Assembly: GCA_035565775.1 (NCBI GenBank) | Contig: DATMRW010000014.1 | Span: forward strand, 77,490 to 141,489 | From: PRO6 sp035565775 | GTDB taxonomy: Bacteria > Pseudomonadota > Alphaproteobacteria > Rhizobiales > Xanthobacteraceae | DNA: 64,000 nt | Direction: 5' to 3' | Notes under the pieces: model-generated | What the model was told of the DNA's origin: nothing | Databases searched by the model: none | What the model saw: the letters and a program-made list of their open reading frames with translations, nothing else | Part shown: positions 44,986 to 55,441 of the stretch, piece after piece | Numbering within the stretch: the first letter of the stretch is position 1 | Layout: every line of letters begins with the position of its first letter | Program-made: the position numbers and the translations under genes

Positions 44986-46041
44986 CTAGATCTCAAAAAC
45001 TTCGCCGGGGCGCGGCGTGATGAAAAGCTCCGGCGAGATTTCCGCGGCCTCAAGCGCGGCGGCAAGCCCTGCGACCGGCTCGTCGATCGGCTCATCGGTG
45101 AGCTGGAACGTCCCGAAGTGGTGGCCGAGCGCGCGCTCGGCGCCGCAATCGCGAAAAGCCATCACGGCATCCGACGGGTTCATATGCTGGTCGCGCATGA
45201 ACCAGCGCGGCTCATAGGCACCGATCGGCAGAAGGGCGAGGCGCAGCACGCCATGGGCGTCGCGCACGCGGCGAAAATGGCGGCCATCGCCATAGCTCGA
45301 ATCGCCGACGAGATAGAGTTTGCCGACCGGCGTCTCCAGCACAAAGCTCGCCCATAGCGCCTTGTTGCGGTCGAACAGCCCGCGCGCCGACCAGTGCCGC
45401 GTCGGCACCACATGCACGACGACCCCGCCGCCGAGATCAATCCGGCTGCCCCAGTCCACCGCCTCGACACGGATCGCGGGATCGGCGGCGCGCATCGCGA
45501 CATCGTTGCCGAGCGGCGTGATGACGCGCGGACCGAAACGATGCGCCAGCCGCGCAAGCGTCGTCACGTCGAGATGGTCATAGTGGCCGTGCGTGACGAG
45601 CACGGCGTCGATCCTCGGCAGCACCTCGAAGTCGATGCCGGGATCGGTGACGCGCTTCGGACCGGCGAAACTGAACGGCGAGGCCCGCTCGGACCATACC
45701 GGATCGAGCAAAATGTTCTTGCCCGCGGTCTGGATCAGCCAGCTGACGTGGCCGACAAAGGACAGCCGAATGCGCTCCGGACCGATGCCGGGCGGCGGCT
45801 GGTCACGAAAAGGAGACGGGACATACTCCGGCCACCTCGCCTGTTTGCGGGTGAGTTGCCAGCGCAGCACCTCGGCAAGGCTCTTGGGCGGCGAGCCGTC
45901 GGGGTCGAAGAAGCGCAAACCGTCAAAATGGTCTGAAACGGGGCCCTTATAAGTTTGCATCTGGCTTGCCCAAAAAGCGGAGGTGGCGGCGGTGGCTCCG
46001 AGCCCTGAAAGCAGCAAAAGCAGGCGGCGGCGTGTCAGCAT
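44986..46041 (-). CDS. MBL-fold metallohydrolase, probably Tat-exported
   Basis: A 351-residue metallo-beta-lactamase-fold protein of the UlaG/NAPE-PLD-like type. The zinc motif is V-T-H-G-H-Y-D-H-L-D, with further ligands at L-V-G-D-S-S-Y-G-D and a late G-H-H-F-G-T-F. The N-terminus T-R-R-R-L-L-L-L-L-S-G-L-G looks like a twin-arginine signal, so export folded is likely. The R-H-W-S-A-R motif is common to this lactonase/phospholipase group. Substrate unknown. Start 46041 is chosen for the signal. Confidence 0.82.
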   Translation of the reverse strand: MLTRRRLLLLLSGLGATAATSAFWASQMQTYKGPVSDHFDGLRFFDPDGSPPKSLAEVLRWQLTRKQARWPEYVPSPFRDQPPPGIGPERIRLSFVGHVSWLIQTAGKNILLDPVWSERASPFSFAGPKRVTDPGIDFEVLPRIDAVLVTHGHYDHLDVTTLARLAHRFGPRVITPLGNDVAMRAADPAIRVEAVDWGSRIDLGGGVVVHVVPTRHWSARGLFDRNKALWASFVLETPVGKLYLVGDSSYGDGRHFRRVRDAHGVLRLALLPIGAYEPRWFMRDQHMNPSDAVMAFRDCGAERALGHHFGTFQLTDEPIDEPVAGLAAALEAAEISPELFITPRPGEVFEI

Positions 46042-46165
46042 GGCAAACCGGGTGGCGACGGACAAAGCGGGGCGAATAATCTGGCGACAACTTTTTTCGA
46101 CCAAGCGGTACGCCTTGCGCGTTGATCCGCAAGAGCAAGCGCCCGCCGATCAATTGGAGCCAAAC

Positions 46166-46513
46166 TTGGATATTTACAATGCGTGGTTCGATCTCAAGCC
46201 CGGCGCCAGCGACATCGAATTCTGCGACCGGCTGCGTGCCTATATGGACCGCCTCACCGCGGATGGGGTGATGCGGGGCTGGCGCTTGATGCGGCGCAAG
46301 CTCGGCCTTTCGGCCGCCGCGGTCGGCGAATTCCATCTGATGATGGAGTTTTCCGATCTCGGCCAGCTCGACGCCGCCTTCCGCCTGGTCGGCGCCCGCC
46401 GCGATCCGGTCGAATTGCTGCATGTCGGGGTCAATTCGCAGGTTCAGAACGTGGCCTTCGCCCTTTATCGGGATTTTCCGGACTCGTTCCGGCACCGCGG
46501 CGCGGAACCGTGA
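46166..46513 (+). CDS. Small conserved protein (DUF6614-like)
   Basis: A 115-residue protein starting at TTG 46166 with GGAG six bases upstream: D-I-Y-N-A-W-F-D-L-K-P-G, then a ferredoxin-like alpha/beta pattern. It resembles small alphaproteobacterial proteins now grouped as DUF6614, as far as I recall. No catalytic residues stand out; a dimeric alpha/beta-barrel (ABM-like) fold is possible. It is divergent from the MBL-fold gene. Confidence 0.65.
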   Translation: MDIYNAWFDLKPGASDIEFCDRLRAYMDRLTADGVMRGWRLMRRKLGLSAAAVGEFHLMMEFSDLGQLDAAFRLVGARRDPVELLHVGVNSQVQNVAFALYRDFPDSFRHRGAEP

Positions 46514-46571
46514 AGGTGCGCCAGCGCGCGAAAGACCGTCTGGCCCGCGGCCTCCCGCAAGACGGCTTTTC

Positions 46572-46600
46572 TTGACTTTTCGGCGCCGGACCGCTTTAAG
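46572..46600 (+). promoter_or_regulatory. Promoter of the ffh operon
   Basis: TTGACT, 17-base spacer, TTTAAG, about 165 bases before the ffh TTG. Good match to the housekeeping consensus and the only strong one in this gap. Confidence 0.55.
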
Positions 46601-46766
46601 GTCAACCCACTTCTCGGAAAGTTCTGCTTTTCGACCCGCCCACCGGTCCCATGAGGCCGGAGGCCAACGCCCGACAGCGCGATGCGCCCTCGGGCGCGTT
46701 ATTGTTTGGAACGTTCGGTGCGGCCGGAATAACCCGGCGGCGACGGCAACATAGAGGCGCAAATCC

Positions 46767-48320
46767 TTGTTCGACAATCTGTCGGAAAAGCTTGGCGGCA
46801 TTCTCGATCGGCTCACCCGGCGCGGCGCGCTGACGGAGGCTGACGTCGATGCGGCAATGCGCGAAGTCCGCCGCGCGCTGCTCGAGGCCGACGTTGCCCT
46901 CGAGGTTGCCCGTTCCTTCATCGACAAGGTCCGCGAGCAGGCGATCGGCGCCACCGTCATCAAGTCGGTGACGCCGGGCCAGATGGTCGTCAAGATCGTC
47001 CACGACCAGCTCATTGCGACGCTCGGCTCGGACGGCCAGACCATCGATCTCAACACGGTTCCCCCGGTTCCGATCATGATGGTCGGCCTTCAGGGTTCCG
47101 GTAAGACCACCACCACCGCCAAGCTGGCGCGCCGCCTCACCGAGCGCGACAAGCGCAAGGTGCTGATGGCTTCGCTCGACGTCCGCCGCCCGGCGGCGAT
47201 GGAACAGCTCGCCGTGCTCGGCCGCGATATCGGCATCGACACGCTGCCGATCGTCGCCGGCCAGATGCCGGAACAGATCGCCCGGCGCGCGCTCGAGGCC
47301 GGACGCCTCGGCGGCTACGACGTCGTCCTGCTCGACACCGCGGGCCGCACCACCCTCGACGAAGAGATGATGGCGGAAGCCGCGGCGGTGAAGAACGCCG
47401 CGCAGCCGCACGAAGTGCTGCTGGTCGCCGACTCCCTCACCGGTCAGGATGCGGTCAATCTTGCCCGCGCCTTTGACGAGCGCGTCGGCCTCACCGGCAT
47501 CGTGCTGACCCGCGTCGACGGCGATGGCCGCGGCGGTGCGGCACTGTCGATGCGCGCCGTCACCGGCAAGCCGATCAAGCTGATCGGCACCGGCGAAAAG
47601 ACCGACGCCCTCGAGGACTTCCACCCGGACCGTATTGCCGGCCGTATCCTCGGCATGGGCGACGTCGTGTCGCTGGTCGAAAAGGCCGCGGCCCATATCG
47701 ACGCCGAACAGGCTGCGCGCGTCGCCGAGAAGATGCGCAAGGGCGCATTCGATCTCGCCGACATGCGCGAGCAGCTCATGCAGATGCAGAACATGGGCGG
47801 CATCGGCGGCCTGATGGGCATGATGCCGGGCGTCAACAAGATCAAGAACCAGATCGCCGCCGCCAATGTCGACGACCGGCTGCTCAAGCGCCAGGTCGCG
47901 ATCATCGATTCCATGACGCGCGCCGAGCGCCGTCATCCGGATGTCCTCAAGGCGAGCCGCAAGAAGCGCATCGCCGCCGGCGCCGGCGTCAAGGTCGAGG
48001 ACGTCAACCGTCTTCTGAAAATGCATCGCAGCATGGCCGACGTGATGAAGGCCATGGGTAAGGGCAAGCGTGGCGCACTCAGCGGCATCGCCCAGGCGAT
48101 GGGCCTCGGCCCGAGCATGGGCCGCGGCATGCCCTCGCCCGAACAGATGAAGATTCTGGCATCGAAGATGCCGGGTGGCCTGCCGCCGGGCGGGTTGCCG
48201 GAACTGCCAAAGGACCTGCCGACTGGAACTGGCGGCGGTTTGCCGGGCCTGCCCGGCCTTGGCGGCAAATCAATTCTGCCGGGCCTCGGCGGTTTTCCGG
48301 GGCTTGGAAAGAAGAAATGA
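46767..48320 (+). CDS. ffh: Signal recognition particle protein Ffh
   Basis: A 517-residue SRP54 homologue binding 4.5S RNA and signal sequences. NG domain: G-L-Q-G-S-G-K-T-T-T-T-A-K-L-A, D-T-A-G-R-T, T-R-V-D-G-D-G-R-G-G. The M domain is Met-rich (L-M-Q-M-Q-N-M-G) and ends in an unusually long Gly/Pro/Leu-rich tail (about 455-512) before G-K-K-K. The start is TTG with AGAGG nine bases upstream. First gene of ffh-rpsP-rimM-trmD-rplS. Confidence 0.96.
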   Translation: MFDNLSEKLGGILDRLTRRGALTEADVDAAMREVRRALLEADVALEVARSFIDKVREQAIGATVIKSVTPGQMVVKIVHDQLIATLGSDGQTIDLNTVPPVPIMMVGLQGSGKTTTTAKLARRLTERDKRKVLMASLDVRRPAAMEQLAVLGRDIGIDTLPIVAGQMPEQIARRALEAGRLGGYDVVLLDTAGRTTLDEEMMAEAAAVKNAAQPHEVLLVADSLTGQDAVNLARAFDERVGLTGIVLTRVDGDGRGGAALSMRAVTGKPIKLIGTGEKTDALEDFHPDRIAGRILGMGDVVSLVEKAAAHIDAEQAARVAEKMRKGAFDLADMREQLMQMQNMGGIGGLMGMMPGVNKIKNQIAAANVDDRLLKRQVAIIDSMTRAERRHPDVLKASRKKRIAAGAGVKVEDVNRLLKMHRSMADVMKAMGKGKRGALSGIAQAMGLGPSMGRGMPSPEQMKILASKMPGGLPPGGLPELPKDLPTGTGGGLPGLPGLGGKSILPGLGGFPGLGKKK

Positions 48321-48401
48321 GTTTTTGCCATCCGGGTGGGCAGCAATGCCGGCGCGGTGGCGATCGAGACAACCAGACACAGAGTTAAACAGGAGCAAAC
48401 T

Positions 48402-48719
48402 ATGGCCGTGGTCATCCGCCTGTCGCGTGCAGGCACCAAGAAGCGTCCGTTCTATCACGTCGTCGTCGCCGATTCGCGCTTCCCGCGCGATGGCCGCTTC
48501 ATCGAGCGTCTCGGCTACTTCAACCCGCTGCTGCCGAAGGACAACGAGACCCGCCTCAAGCTCGACCTCGAGAAGACGAAGGAGTGGATGGCCAAGGGCG
48601 CGCAGCCGTCGGATCGCGTCATGCGCTTCCTCGATGCCGCCGGCGTCGCCAAGCGCACCCCGCGCAACAACCCCGAGAAGGCCGTGCCCCGCAAGGAGCG
48701 CAAGGCTTCGGCTTCCTAA
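48402..48719 (+). CDS. rpsP: 30S ribosomal protein S16
   Basis: A 105-residue S16: V-V-I-R-L-S-R-A-G-T-K-K-R-P-F-Y, then G-R-F-I-E-R-L-G-Y-F-N-P. AGGAG precedes the ATG by seven bases. The tail is basic as in alphaproteobacterial forms. Confidence 0.98.
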   Translation: MAVVIRLSRAGTKKRPFYHVVVADSRFPRDGRFIERLGYFNPLLPKDNETRLKLDLEKTKEWMAKGAQPSDRVMRFLDAAGVAKRTPRNNPEKAVPRKERKASAS

Positions 48720-48731
48720 GCAGTCGATGAC

Positions 48732-49337
48732 GTGACGCGGCAATCCCACACGGGTGGCGATACGGATCGCGGTTCGGATCGCCAGGCCGCGACCTCTCTT
48801 CCGGAAGGCAAGAGAGACTCGCAGATCTGCGTCGCGCGCATCGGCGCGGCGCATGGGATTCGCGGTGATGTCCGGCTCTGGACCTTCACCGAGGATCCGC
48901 TCAGCGTTGCCGATTACGGCCCGCTGACGACCAAGGACGGCAAGCGGCAGTTTTCGCTGAAAAGCATTCGCGAGGCCAAGGACCACCTTGTCGCCACGCT
49001 GGAGGGCGTGACCTCGCGCGAGGCCGCCGAGGCCCTGAACGGTGTCGAACTCTATATCGCCCGCGCCAGTCTGCCGCCGCCCGACGACGACGAATTCTAT
49101 CATGCCGACCTGATCGGGCTGCGCGCCATCAGCGCCAGCGGCGAGACGCTCGGCAGCGTGGTCACCGTGCACAATTTCGGCGCCGGCGATATTTTGGAAA
49201 TTTCCGGCCCCGGCGGCAGCGCGCAGTTGTTTCCGTTCACCATGGCCGTCGTGCCGGCAGTCGATCTGGCCGCCGGCACCGTCACCATCGCTCCGCCGGT
49301 CGAGATTGAAGGCGACCCTGACGCGCCGGAGGCGTGA
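48732..49337 (+). CDS. rimM: Ribosome maturation factor RimM
   Basis: A 201-residue 16S rRNA processing factor that binds S19. The conserved core starts at I-C-V-A-R-I-G-A-A-H-G-I-R-G-D-V-R-L, about 31 residues after the GTG start, and includes Y-H-A-D-L-I-G-L. The N-terminal extension is polar and may be disordered; no better start is visible. 12 bases after rpsP; trmD begins 3 bases after its stop. Confidence 0.93.
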   Translation: MTRQSHTGGDTDRGSDRQAATSLPEGKRDSQICVARIGAAHGIRGDVRLWTFTEDPLSVADYGPLTTKDGKRQFSLKSIREAKDHLVATLEGVTSREAAEALNGVELYIARASLPPPDDDEFYHADLIGLRAISASGETLGSVVTVHNFGAGDILEISGPGGSAQLFPFTMAVVPAVDLAAGTVTIAPPVEIEGDPDAPEA

Positions 49338-49339
49338 TC

Positions 49340-50089
49340 ATGTGGCAGGCGACCGTCCTCACCCTGTTCCCCGAGATGTTCCCGGGGCCGCTCGGCGTCA
49401 GCCTTGCCGGCCGCGCGCTCGCGTCCGGGGTCTGGTCGCTCGAGACGCGCGACATCCGGGCTTCGGCGACCGACCGCCATCGCAGCGTCGATGACACGCC
49501 GGCGGGCGGCGGTCCCGGCATGGTGCTGCGCGCCGACGTGCTGGCCCGCGCGATCGATGCAGTGGAGGCGGCTCCCGACCGCCCAAAACTTCTGATGAGC
49601 CCGCGCGGAACTCCGCTGACGCAGGCCCGGGTTGCCGCGCTCAGCGCCGGTCCCGGCCCGATCATCGTCTGCGGCCGCTTCGAGGGCATCGACCAGCGGG
49701 TGATCGACGCCCGCGAACTCGAGGAAGTCTCGATTGGCGACTATGTCCTCTCCGGCGGCGAAATTGCCGCGATGGCACTTCTCGATGCCTGCGTGCGGCT
49801 CTTGCCCGGCGTCATGGGCGCGGCGACCTCGGGCCTTGAAGAGAGCTTCTCCGACGGCCTTCTGGAATATCCGCAATACACCCGCCCGCAGGAGTTCGAG
49901 GGCCGCACCATTCCCGAGGTGCTGGTGTCCGGCGACCACGCCAAGGTTGCCGCGTGGCGCCGCGAGCAGGCTGAAAGCCTGACCAAAGTCCGCCGCCCGG
50001 ATCTCTGGGCCGCCCGGCCGGAACCCGTCGTCCGCTCGCGCCGCCAAAAACGCGTCCGGAGCGAGATAGACCGTGACAAAGCGGATTGA
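49340..50089 (+). CDS. trmD: tRNA (guanine-N1-)-methyltransferase
   Basis: A 249-residue SPOUT methyltransferase making m1G37. Motifs: L-T-L-F-P-E-M-F-P-G, D-D-T-P-A-G-G-G-P-G-M-V-L, G-R-F-E-G-I-D-Q-R-V, and the knot loop I-G-D-Y-V-L-S-G-G-E. GGAGG seven bases upstream supports ATG 49340 over the GTG six bases earlier. Confidence 0.97.
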   Translation: MWQATVLTLFPEMFPGPLGVSLAGRALASGVWSLETRDIRASATDRHRSVDDTPAGGGPGMVLRADVLARAIDAVEAAPDRPKLLMSPRGTPLTQARVAALSAGPGPIIVCGRFEGIDQRVIDARELEEVSIGDYVLSGGEIAAMALLDACVRLLPGVMGAATSGLEESFSDGLLEYPQYTRPQEFEGRTIPEVLVSGDHAKVAAWRREQAESLTKVRRPDLWAARPEPVVRSRRQKRVRSEIDRDKAD

Positions 50090-50114
50090 TTGACGTATAG
50101 GAGCGCGCTATCCG
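50086..50114 (+). promoter_or_regulatory. Possible internal promoter before rplS
   Basis: TTGATT, 17 bases, TATCCG, at the very end of trmD and about 100 bases before rplS. The 128-base trmD-rplS gap makes a separate promoter plausible, but the boxes are weak. Confidence 0.3.
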
Positions 50115-50217
50115 TGAACCGGAGCGGGCCAACTGTCGCGCCCCCGGGGACAAATCTTTCAGGATCAAGGCAGGTTCGCGCCCCAACATCGGGAGCGCCG
50201 CCGATGGAGATGTTGCG

Positions 50218-50601
50218 ATGAACCTCATTCAAGAGCTCGAGAAAGAGCAGCTCGAAAAGCTTGCGGCTGGCAAGACGATTCCGGATTTCGGCCCTGGCGA
50301 TACGGTGATCGTCAACGTCAAGGTCAAGGAAGGCGAGCGTACCCGCGTTCAGGCCTATGAGGGCGTCTGCATCGCTCGTTCGGGCGGCGGCATCAACGAG
50401 AGCTTCACCGTTCGCAAGATCTCCTACGGCGAAGGCGTCGAGCGCGTGTTCCCGATCTACTCGCCGAACGTGGATTCGATCAAGCTCGTGCGCCGCGGCA
50501 AGGTTCGCCGTGCCAAGCTGTATTATCTGCGCGGCCTTCGCGGCAAGTCGGCTCGTATCGTCGAGAAGAAGACCGACCGCGCGGCTGCTGCCGCCAAGTA
50601 A
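50218..50601 (+). CDS. rplS: 50S ribosomal protein L19
   Basis: A 127-residue L19 at the subunit interface: F-G-P-G-D-T-V-I-V-N-V-K-V, R-V-Q-A-Y-E-G-V-C-I-A-R, F-P-I-Y-S-P-N-V-D-S-I. The Lys/Ala tail is slightly longer than in E. coli. GGAGA precedes the ATG; a strong terminator follows. Confidence 0.98.
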   Translation: MNLIQELEKEQLEKLAAGKTIPDFGPGDTVIVNVKVKEGERTRVQAYEGVCIARSGGGINESFTVRKISYGEGVERVFPIYSPNVDSIKLVRRGKVRRAKLYYLRGLRGKSARIVEKKTDRAAAAAK

Positions 50602-50642
50602 TTCGCAGATCTGCGGCGCATCAGCGACCGTCAGTTCGGAAA

Positions 50643-50669
50643 AACGCGGCGGTCACGCCGCGTTTTTTT
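50643..50669 (+). terminator. Rho-independent terminator after rplS
   Basis: AACGCGGCG / CGCCGCGTT 9-bp stem with a GTCA loop and a T7 run; ends the ffh-rplS operon. Confidence 0.92.
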
Positions 50670-50958
50670 ATGGCTGTGCCCGAGCCTGCAACCGCGCAAC
50701 AGGTTGATTGTTTCGGAGCGCGGCTTTGTGATAAAAAGTGGAATGGTTCCAGACAATCTCAGGATTGGTTGTGAGTTTCCGCGGCGGATCGTGCTCGACG
50801 ATCGCCGCCGTTTGCCGTGGCGGTTCTTCGGACGCTTCACGGCCTCGATTGCGGCAGGGCTCATTCCCGCCTCGCTTTGACGGCCATCGCCGCCGCCACA
50901 TCCGGACCGCACGATCCCTCGCGCGTTTTAGCTCAACTCCCTGATTTCAAGGCTCGAC
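50670..50958 (+). promoter_or_regulatory. Upstream region of leuC with weak promoter
   Basis: About 290 bases without a gene. TTGATT (50704-50709), 17 bases and TGTGAT (50727-50732) is the best promoter candidate, leaving a leader of about 220 bases. I find no leucine-rich leader peptide and no clear terminator/antiterminator pair. Confidence 0.35.
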
Positions 50959-52365
<1,407 letters not shown>

Positions 52366-52378
52366 GCCATTCCCTCAT

Positions 52379-52409
52379 GAAAAAGGCGCCCGCTCGGGCG
52401 CCTTTTTTG
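52379..52409. terminator. Terminator after leuC
   Basis: AAAAGGCGCCC / GGGCGCCTTTT stem with a GCTC loop and a T6 run; usable on both strands. Confidence 0.92.
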
Positions 52410-52430
52410 TTGACCGGCTTCCCTGAAAAC

Positions 52431-52712
52431 TCAGCCGCCGACCCAGAAGCAGTTCATGCGCGGCACAACCACCGGGCCGCTCGGGCGGAACTCCTGCTCA
52501 TACCAGGCTTCGCATTGCCGCCGCGCATTGGGGCTGAGCGGACGGTTGGTGCCATAGATTCGGACGCGGGGACGGGCCGGCTGAGCGGCAGCCTGGGTCG
52601 CCGCGCGCCGCTGCGCGCCCGCTTGCGCCATTGCCCTATCCGCCGTCACCAGCAGCATGGTGAGGCCCGCAGTGCCGATTGCCGTGAGAATGAGTGCTGC
52701 TCCAATTCGCAT
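52431..52712 (-). CDS. Small exported protein of unknown function
   Basis: A 93-residue protein with a signal peptide (1-30, ends A-M-A-Q), an Ala/Gln/Arg-rich stretch and a C-terminal half with R-I-Y-G-T-N-R-P-L-S-P-N-A-R-R-Q-C-E-A-W-Y and N-C-F-W-V. The two cysteines could form a disulfide. GAGG six bases upstream fits ATG 52712. No recognised family. Confidence 0.65.
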   Translation of the reverse strand: MRIGAALILTAIGTAGLTMLLVTADRAMAQAGAQRRAATQAAAQPARPRVRIYGTNRPLSPNARRQCEAWYEQEFRPSGPVVVPRMNCFWVGG

Positions 52713-52902
52713 GTTTCGCCTCGATGTTGCGTCCGCGAACTTGCCGCGCGTCGTGCGGGTCAGGTTGTGGCCCGCGAAACATCCCCTCGATAAACCAAAC
52801 GGCCATCTGCGAAAAGGCAGGCGCCGGACTAAGCTGTGGCTCGCTTTGGCGCCAGCCGCATTCCCGGCCCCGGATTCCCGTCCCCGGCAATGCCGGCAAG
52901 GC

Positions 52903-52931
52903 TTGACCGGACCCGGCTGCCGCGTCATAGC
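52903..52931 (+). promoter_or_regulatory. Candidate leuD promoter
   Basis: TTGACC, 17-base spacer, CATAGC, about 110 bases before the leuD ATG, in the 331-base gap that otherwise shows no gene. Confidence 0.45.
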
Positions 52932-53043
52932 ATGGACCATCATCCGTGGCCTTCGCCAGTGAAAAGGCCGCGTGACACAGACGGATAGGCCGCGACCGGA
53001 ACCCGAGGGGCTGACGGCGGCCGCGGGGGTCGACGAGGATAGT

Positions 53044-53649
53044 ATGGAAAAATTCACCAAGCTCGAAGGCGTCGCTGCGCCGCTGAAGATCATCAATGTC
53101 GACACCGACATGATCATCCCGAAACAGTACCTAAAGACGATCCGGCGCACCGGCCTCGGCAAGGGCCTGTTCTCCGAGCAGCGCTACAAGGACGACGGCA
53201 GCGAGAATCCCGAATTCGTCCTCAACAAGCCGGCCTATCGCAGCGCCAAGATCCTGATCGCAGGCGACAATTTTGGCTGCGGCTCGAGCCGCGAGCACGC
53301 GCCGTGGGCACTGCTCGACTTCGGCATCCGCTGCGTGATCTCGACCTCGTTCGGCGACATCTTTTACAACAACTGCTTCAAGAACGGCATCTTGCCGATA
53401 CGCGTCTCGCAGGAACAGCTCGACAAGCTGTTCGACGACGCCGACCGTGGCGCCAACGCGACGCTTTCCATCGACCTCGAAGCGCAGGAAATCCGCGGGC
53501 CGGACGGCGGCGTGATCTCCTTCGAGATCGATGCGTTCCGCAAGCACTGCCTGATCAACGGCCTCGACGATATCGGCCTGACAATGGAAAAGGCCCCGTC
53601 GATCGCCACCTATGAGACCAAGACGTCCGCTGAGCGCCCGTGGCTGTAA
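53044..53649 (+). CDS. leuD: 3-isopropylmalate dehydratase small subunit
   Basis: A 201-residue swivel-domain partner of LeuC. N-V-D-T-D-M-I-I-P-K-Q-Y-L and A-G-D-N-F-G-C-G-S-S-R-E-H-A-P-W-A-L are canonical. GAGGA five bases upstream supports ATG 53044. It has its own promoter candidate, unlike the leuCD operons of many bacteria. Confidence 0.97.
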   Translation: MEKFTKLEGVAAPLKIINVDTDMIIPKQYLKTIRRTGLGKGLFSEQRYKDDGSENPEFVLNKPAYRSAKILIAGDNFGCGSSREHAPWALLDFGIRCVISTSFGDIFYNNCFKNGILPIRVSQEQLDKLFDDADRGANATLSIDLEAQEIRGPDGGVISFEIDAFRKHCLINGLDDIGLTMEKAPSIATYETKTSAERPWL

Positions 53650-53671
53650 GCGGATCAACGCACTGAAAATG

Positions 53672-53702
53672 AAAATGGCCGGGCTTGCCCCGGCCATTTT
53701 TG
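53672..53702. terminator. Bidirectional terminator after leuD
   Basis: AAAATGGCCGGG / CCCGGCCATTTT stem with a CTTG loop and flanking A/T runs, between convergent leuD and the CitE-like gene. Confidence 0.92.
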
Positions 53703-53717
53703 TTTGGTGCAAGCGTT

Positions 53718-54596
53718 TCAATTATGCGCGGCGATCGCATCCGCGATATCGAGGGTGCGCCGGGCGATCTCGGCATGGAGCCGCTCCACCATCCGCCCGT
53801 CGAGCTGGATCGCGCCGCGATTGGCGTTTTCCGGCAACGCGAACGCCTCGACGATCCTGCGGGCCTGCGCGACCTCGTCCGCCGGCGGCGTGAAGGCAGC
53901 GTTGCAGGCCTCGATCTGGCTGGGATGGATCAGCGTCTTGCCGTCAAAACCCATGTCGCGGCTTTGCGCGCACTCCTCGGCAAGGCCTGCTGCATCCGCG
54001 ATATCGCCGTAAGGGCCGTCGAGGATCTCGAGGCCATGGGCGCGCGCCGCCAGAATGCACTGCATATAGGCCGGCAGCATCGTCGCCCGCCCCGGCACCA
54101 TGCGGATACGGGTCTCGCGGGCAATGTCGTTCGGCCCCATCGCAAAGCCGGCAAGGCGCATCGCCGGATCGTGCGCCTGCGCGGCAATCTGCTCGACGCG
54201 CAAAATCGCAAAAGCAGTCTCGATCATCGCCCAGACCCGCAGCTCCGGAGCGGCCTCAAACACCTGCAGCTGCTTGGCGACCGTCGCGAGATCGGCGGGG
54301 CTGGAAATCTTGGGCACCAGCACGCCGTCAGGGCGGGCCGCCGCGACCATCGCCAGGTCGTCGACCCACCACGGCGTATCGAGGGCGTTGATCCGGACCC
54401 AGACCTCGCGCCGGCCGAAACTCCGCGCCGACACCGCGGCGGCGATCTGCTCGCGCGCCAGCGCCTTGGCGTCGGGGGCGACCGCATCCTCGAGGTCGAG
54501 AATGAGGCCGTCGGGGGCAAGATTTTTGGCCTTTTCCAGCGCCCTGGCATTGGAACCCGGCATGTAGAGAAGGCTGCGGCGGGGGCGGTGCATCAT
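53718..54596 (-). CDS. HpcH/HpaI aldolase family CoA ester lyase (CitE-like)
   Basis: A 292-residue TIM-barrel lyase of the citrate lyase beta/malyl-CoA lyase group. R-R-S-L-L-Y-M-P-G-S-N is the N-terminal signature, D-G-L-I-L-D-L-E-D-A-V-A-P holds the metal-binding acid, and V-R-I-N provides the CoA/acid-binding Arg. G-K-T-L-I-H-P-S-Q-I is also typical. Substrate candidates are malyl-CoA, beta-methylmalyl-CoA or citramalyl-CoA; no citDF genes are present, so it is a stand-alone enzyme. AGGAG six bases before the first of two ATGs supports the start. Confidence 0.9.
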   Translation of the reverse strand: MMHRPRRSLLYMPGSNARALEKAKNLAPDGLILDLEDAVAPDAKALAREQIAAAVSARSFGRREVWVRINALDTPWWVDDLAMVAAARPDGVLVPKISSPADLATVAKQLQVFEAAPELRVWAMIETAFAILRVEQIAAQAHDPAMRLAGFAMGPNDIARETRIRMVPGRATMLPAYMQCILAARAHGLEILDGPYGDIADAAGLAEECAQSRDMGFDGKTLIHPSQIEACNAAFTPPADEVAQARRIVEAFALPENANRGAIQLDGRMVERLHAEIARRTLDIADAIAAHN

Positions 54597-54772
54597 CGGC
54601 GTCTCCTGAGAAAAATCTTCATCCTGCTCGGGCGGCGGCGCCATCCGCCATGGCGCCCGGTCCCCAGCTTTGCATCTTGCGCATGGCGTAACACCCAATT
54701 TCCTGTTTCAAAAGGGTTGTTCAGCCGTAGCCGCTATGGTTGATGAGGGGCGCAATTTCAAAAGTGGCACCC

Positions 54773-55432
54773 ATGCTCCGTTTTCCAGCTCAGTTGTTAT
54801 CGGGCTATCGGTCCTTTGCAACGCATCGTCTGCCGACCGAACAAACCCGCTACCGTGAACTTTCAGAACACGGCCAGAAGCCGAAGATCATGGTGATTGG
54901 CTGCTGCGACTCGCGCGTCGCACCGGAGACGATCTTCGACGTCGGCCCGGGCGAGCTGTTCGTCGTGCGCAACGTCGCCAATCTCGTGCCGCCCTACGCG
55001 CCGGACGGCGAAGCGCACGGCGTCTCCGCCGCGCTGGAATTCGCCGTGCAGGTGCTGAAGGTCGAGCACATCGTCGTGATGGGTCACGCCCAGTGCGGCG
55101 GCGTCAAGGCGCTCGTCGAGGACAACGAGCCGCTGTCGCCCGGCGATTTCATCGGCCGCTGGATGTCGCTGATCGAGCCGGATCCGGAAAAGCTCAAGCC
55201 GCGCGCCAACGAGACCAAGGAGATGCTGATCTCGCGCATCGAGAGGGCCGTGGTCCGGCGCAGTCTCAGCAACCTTTTGACCTTCCCCTGCATCCGCATC
55301 CAGAGCGACCGCAAGAAGATCACCCTGCACGGCGCGTTCTTCGGCGTCGCGACGGGCGCGCTGTCGATCCTCGACAACGAGAGCGGCGAATTCGTCGACG
55401 TGAAATCGGCCGCCGACATCGTCAGCCTCTGA
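54773..55432 (+). CDS. Beta-class carbonic anhydrase
   Basis: A 219-residue zinc enzyme hydrating CO2. The zinc and catalytic residues are in G-C-C-D-S-R-V-A-P and M-G-H-A-Q-C-G-G-V; F-V-V-R-N-V-A-N-L-V-P-P is the plant-type beta-CA signature. ATG 54773 (L-R-F-P-A) matches family starts, though no strong ribosome site is seen; ATG 54743 and TTG 54740 are alternatives in frame. Confidence 0.94.
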   Translation: MLRFPAQLLSGYRSFATHRLPTEQTRYRELSEHGQKPKIMVIGCCDSRVAPETIFDVGPGELFVVRNVANLVPPYAPDGEAHGVSAALEFAVQVLKVEHIVVMGHAQCGGVKALVEDNEPLSPGDFIGRWMSLIEPDPEKLKPRANETKEMLISRIERAVVRRSLSNLLTFPCIRIQSDRKKITLHGAFFGVATGALSILDNESGEFVDVKSAADIVSL

Positions 55433-55441
55433 CGCGCGCGA

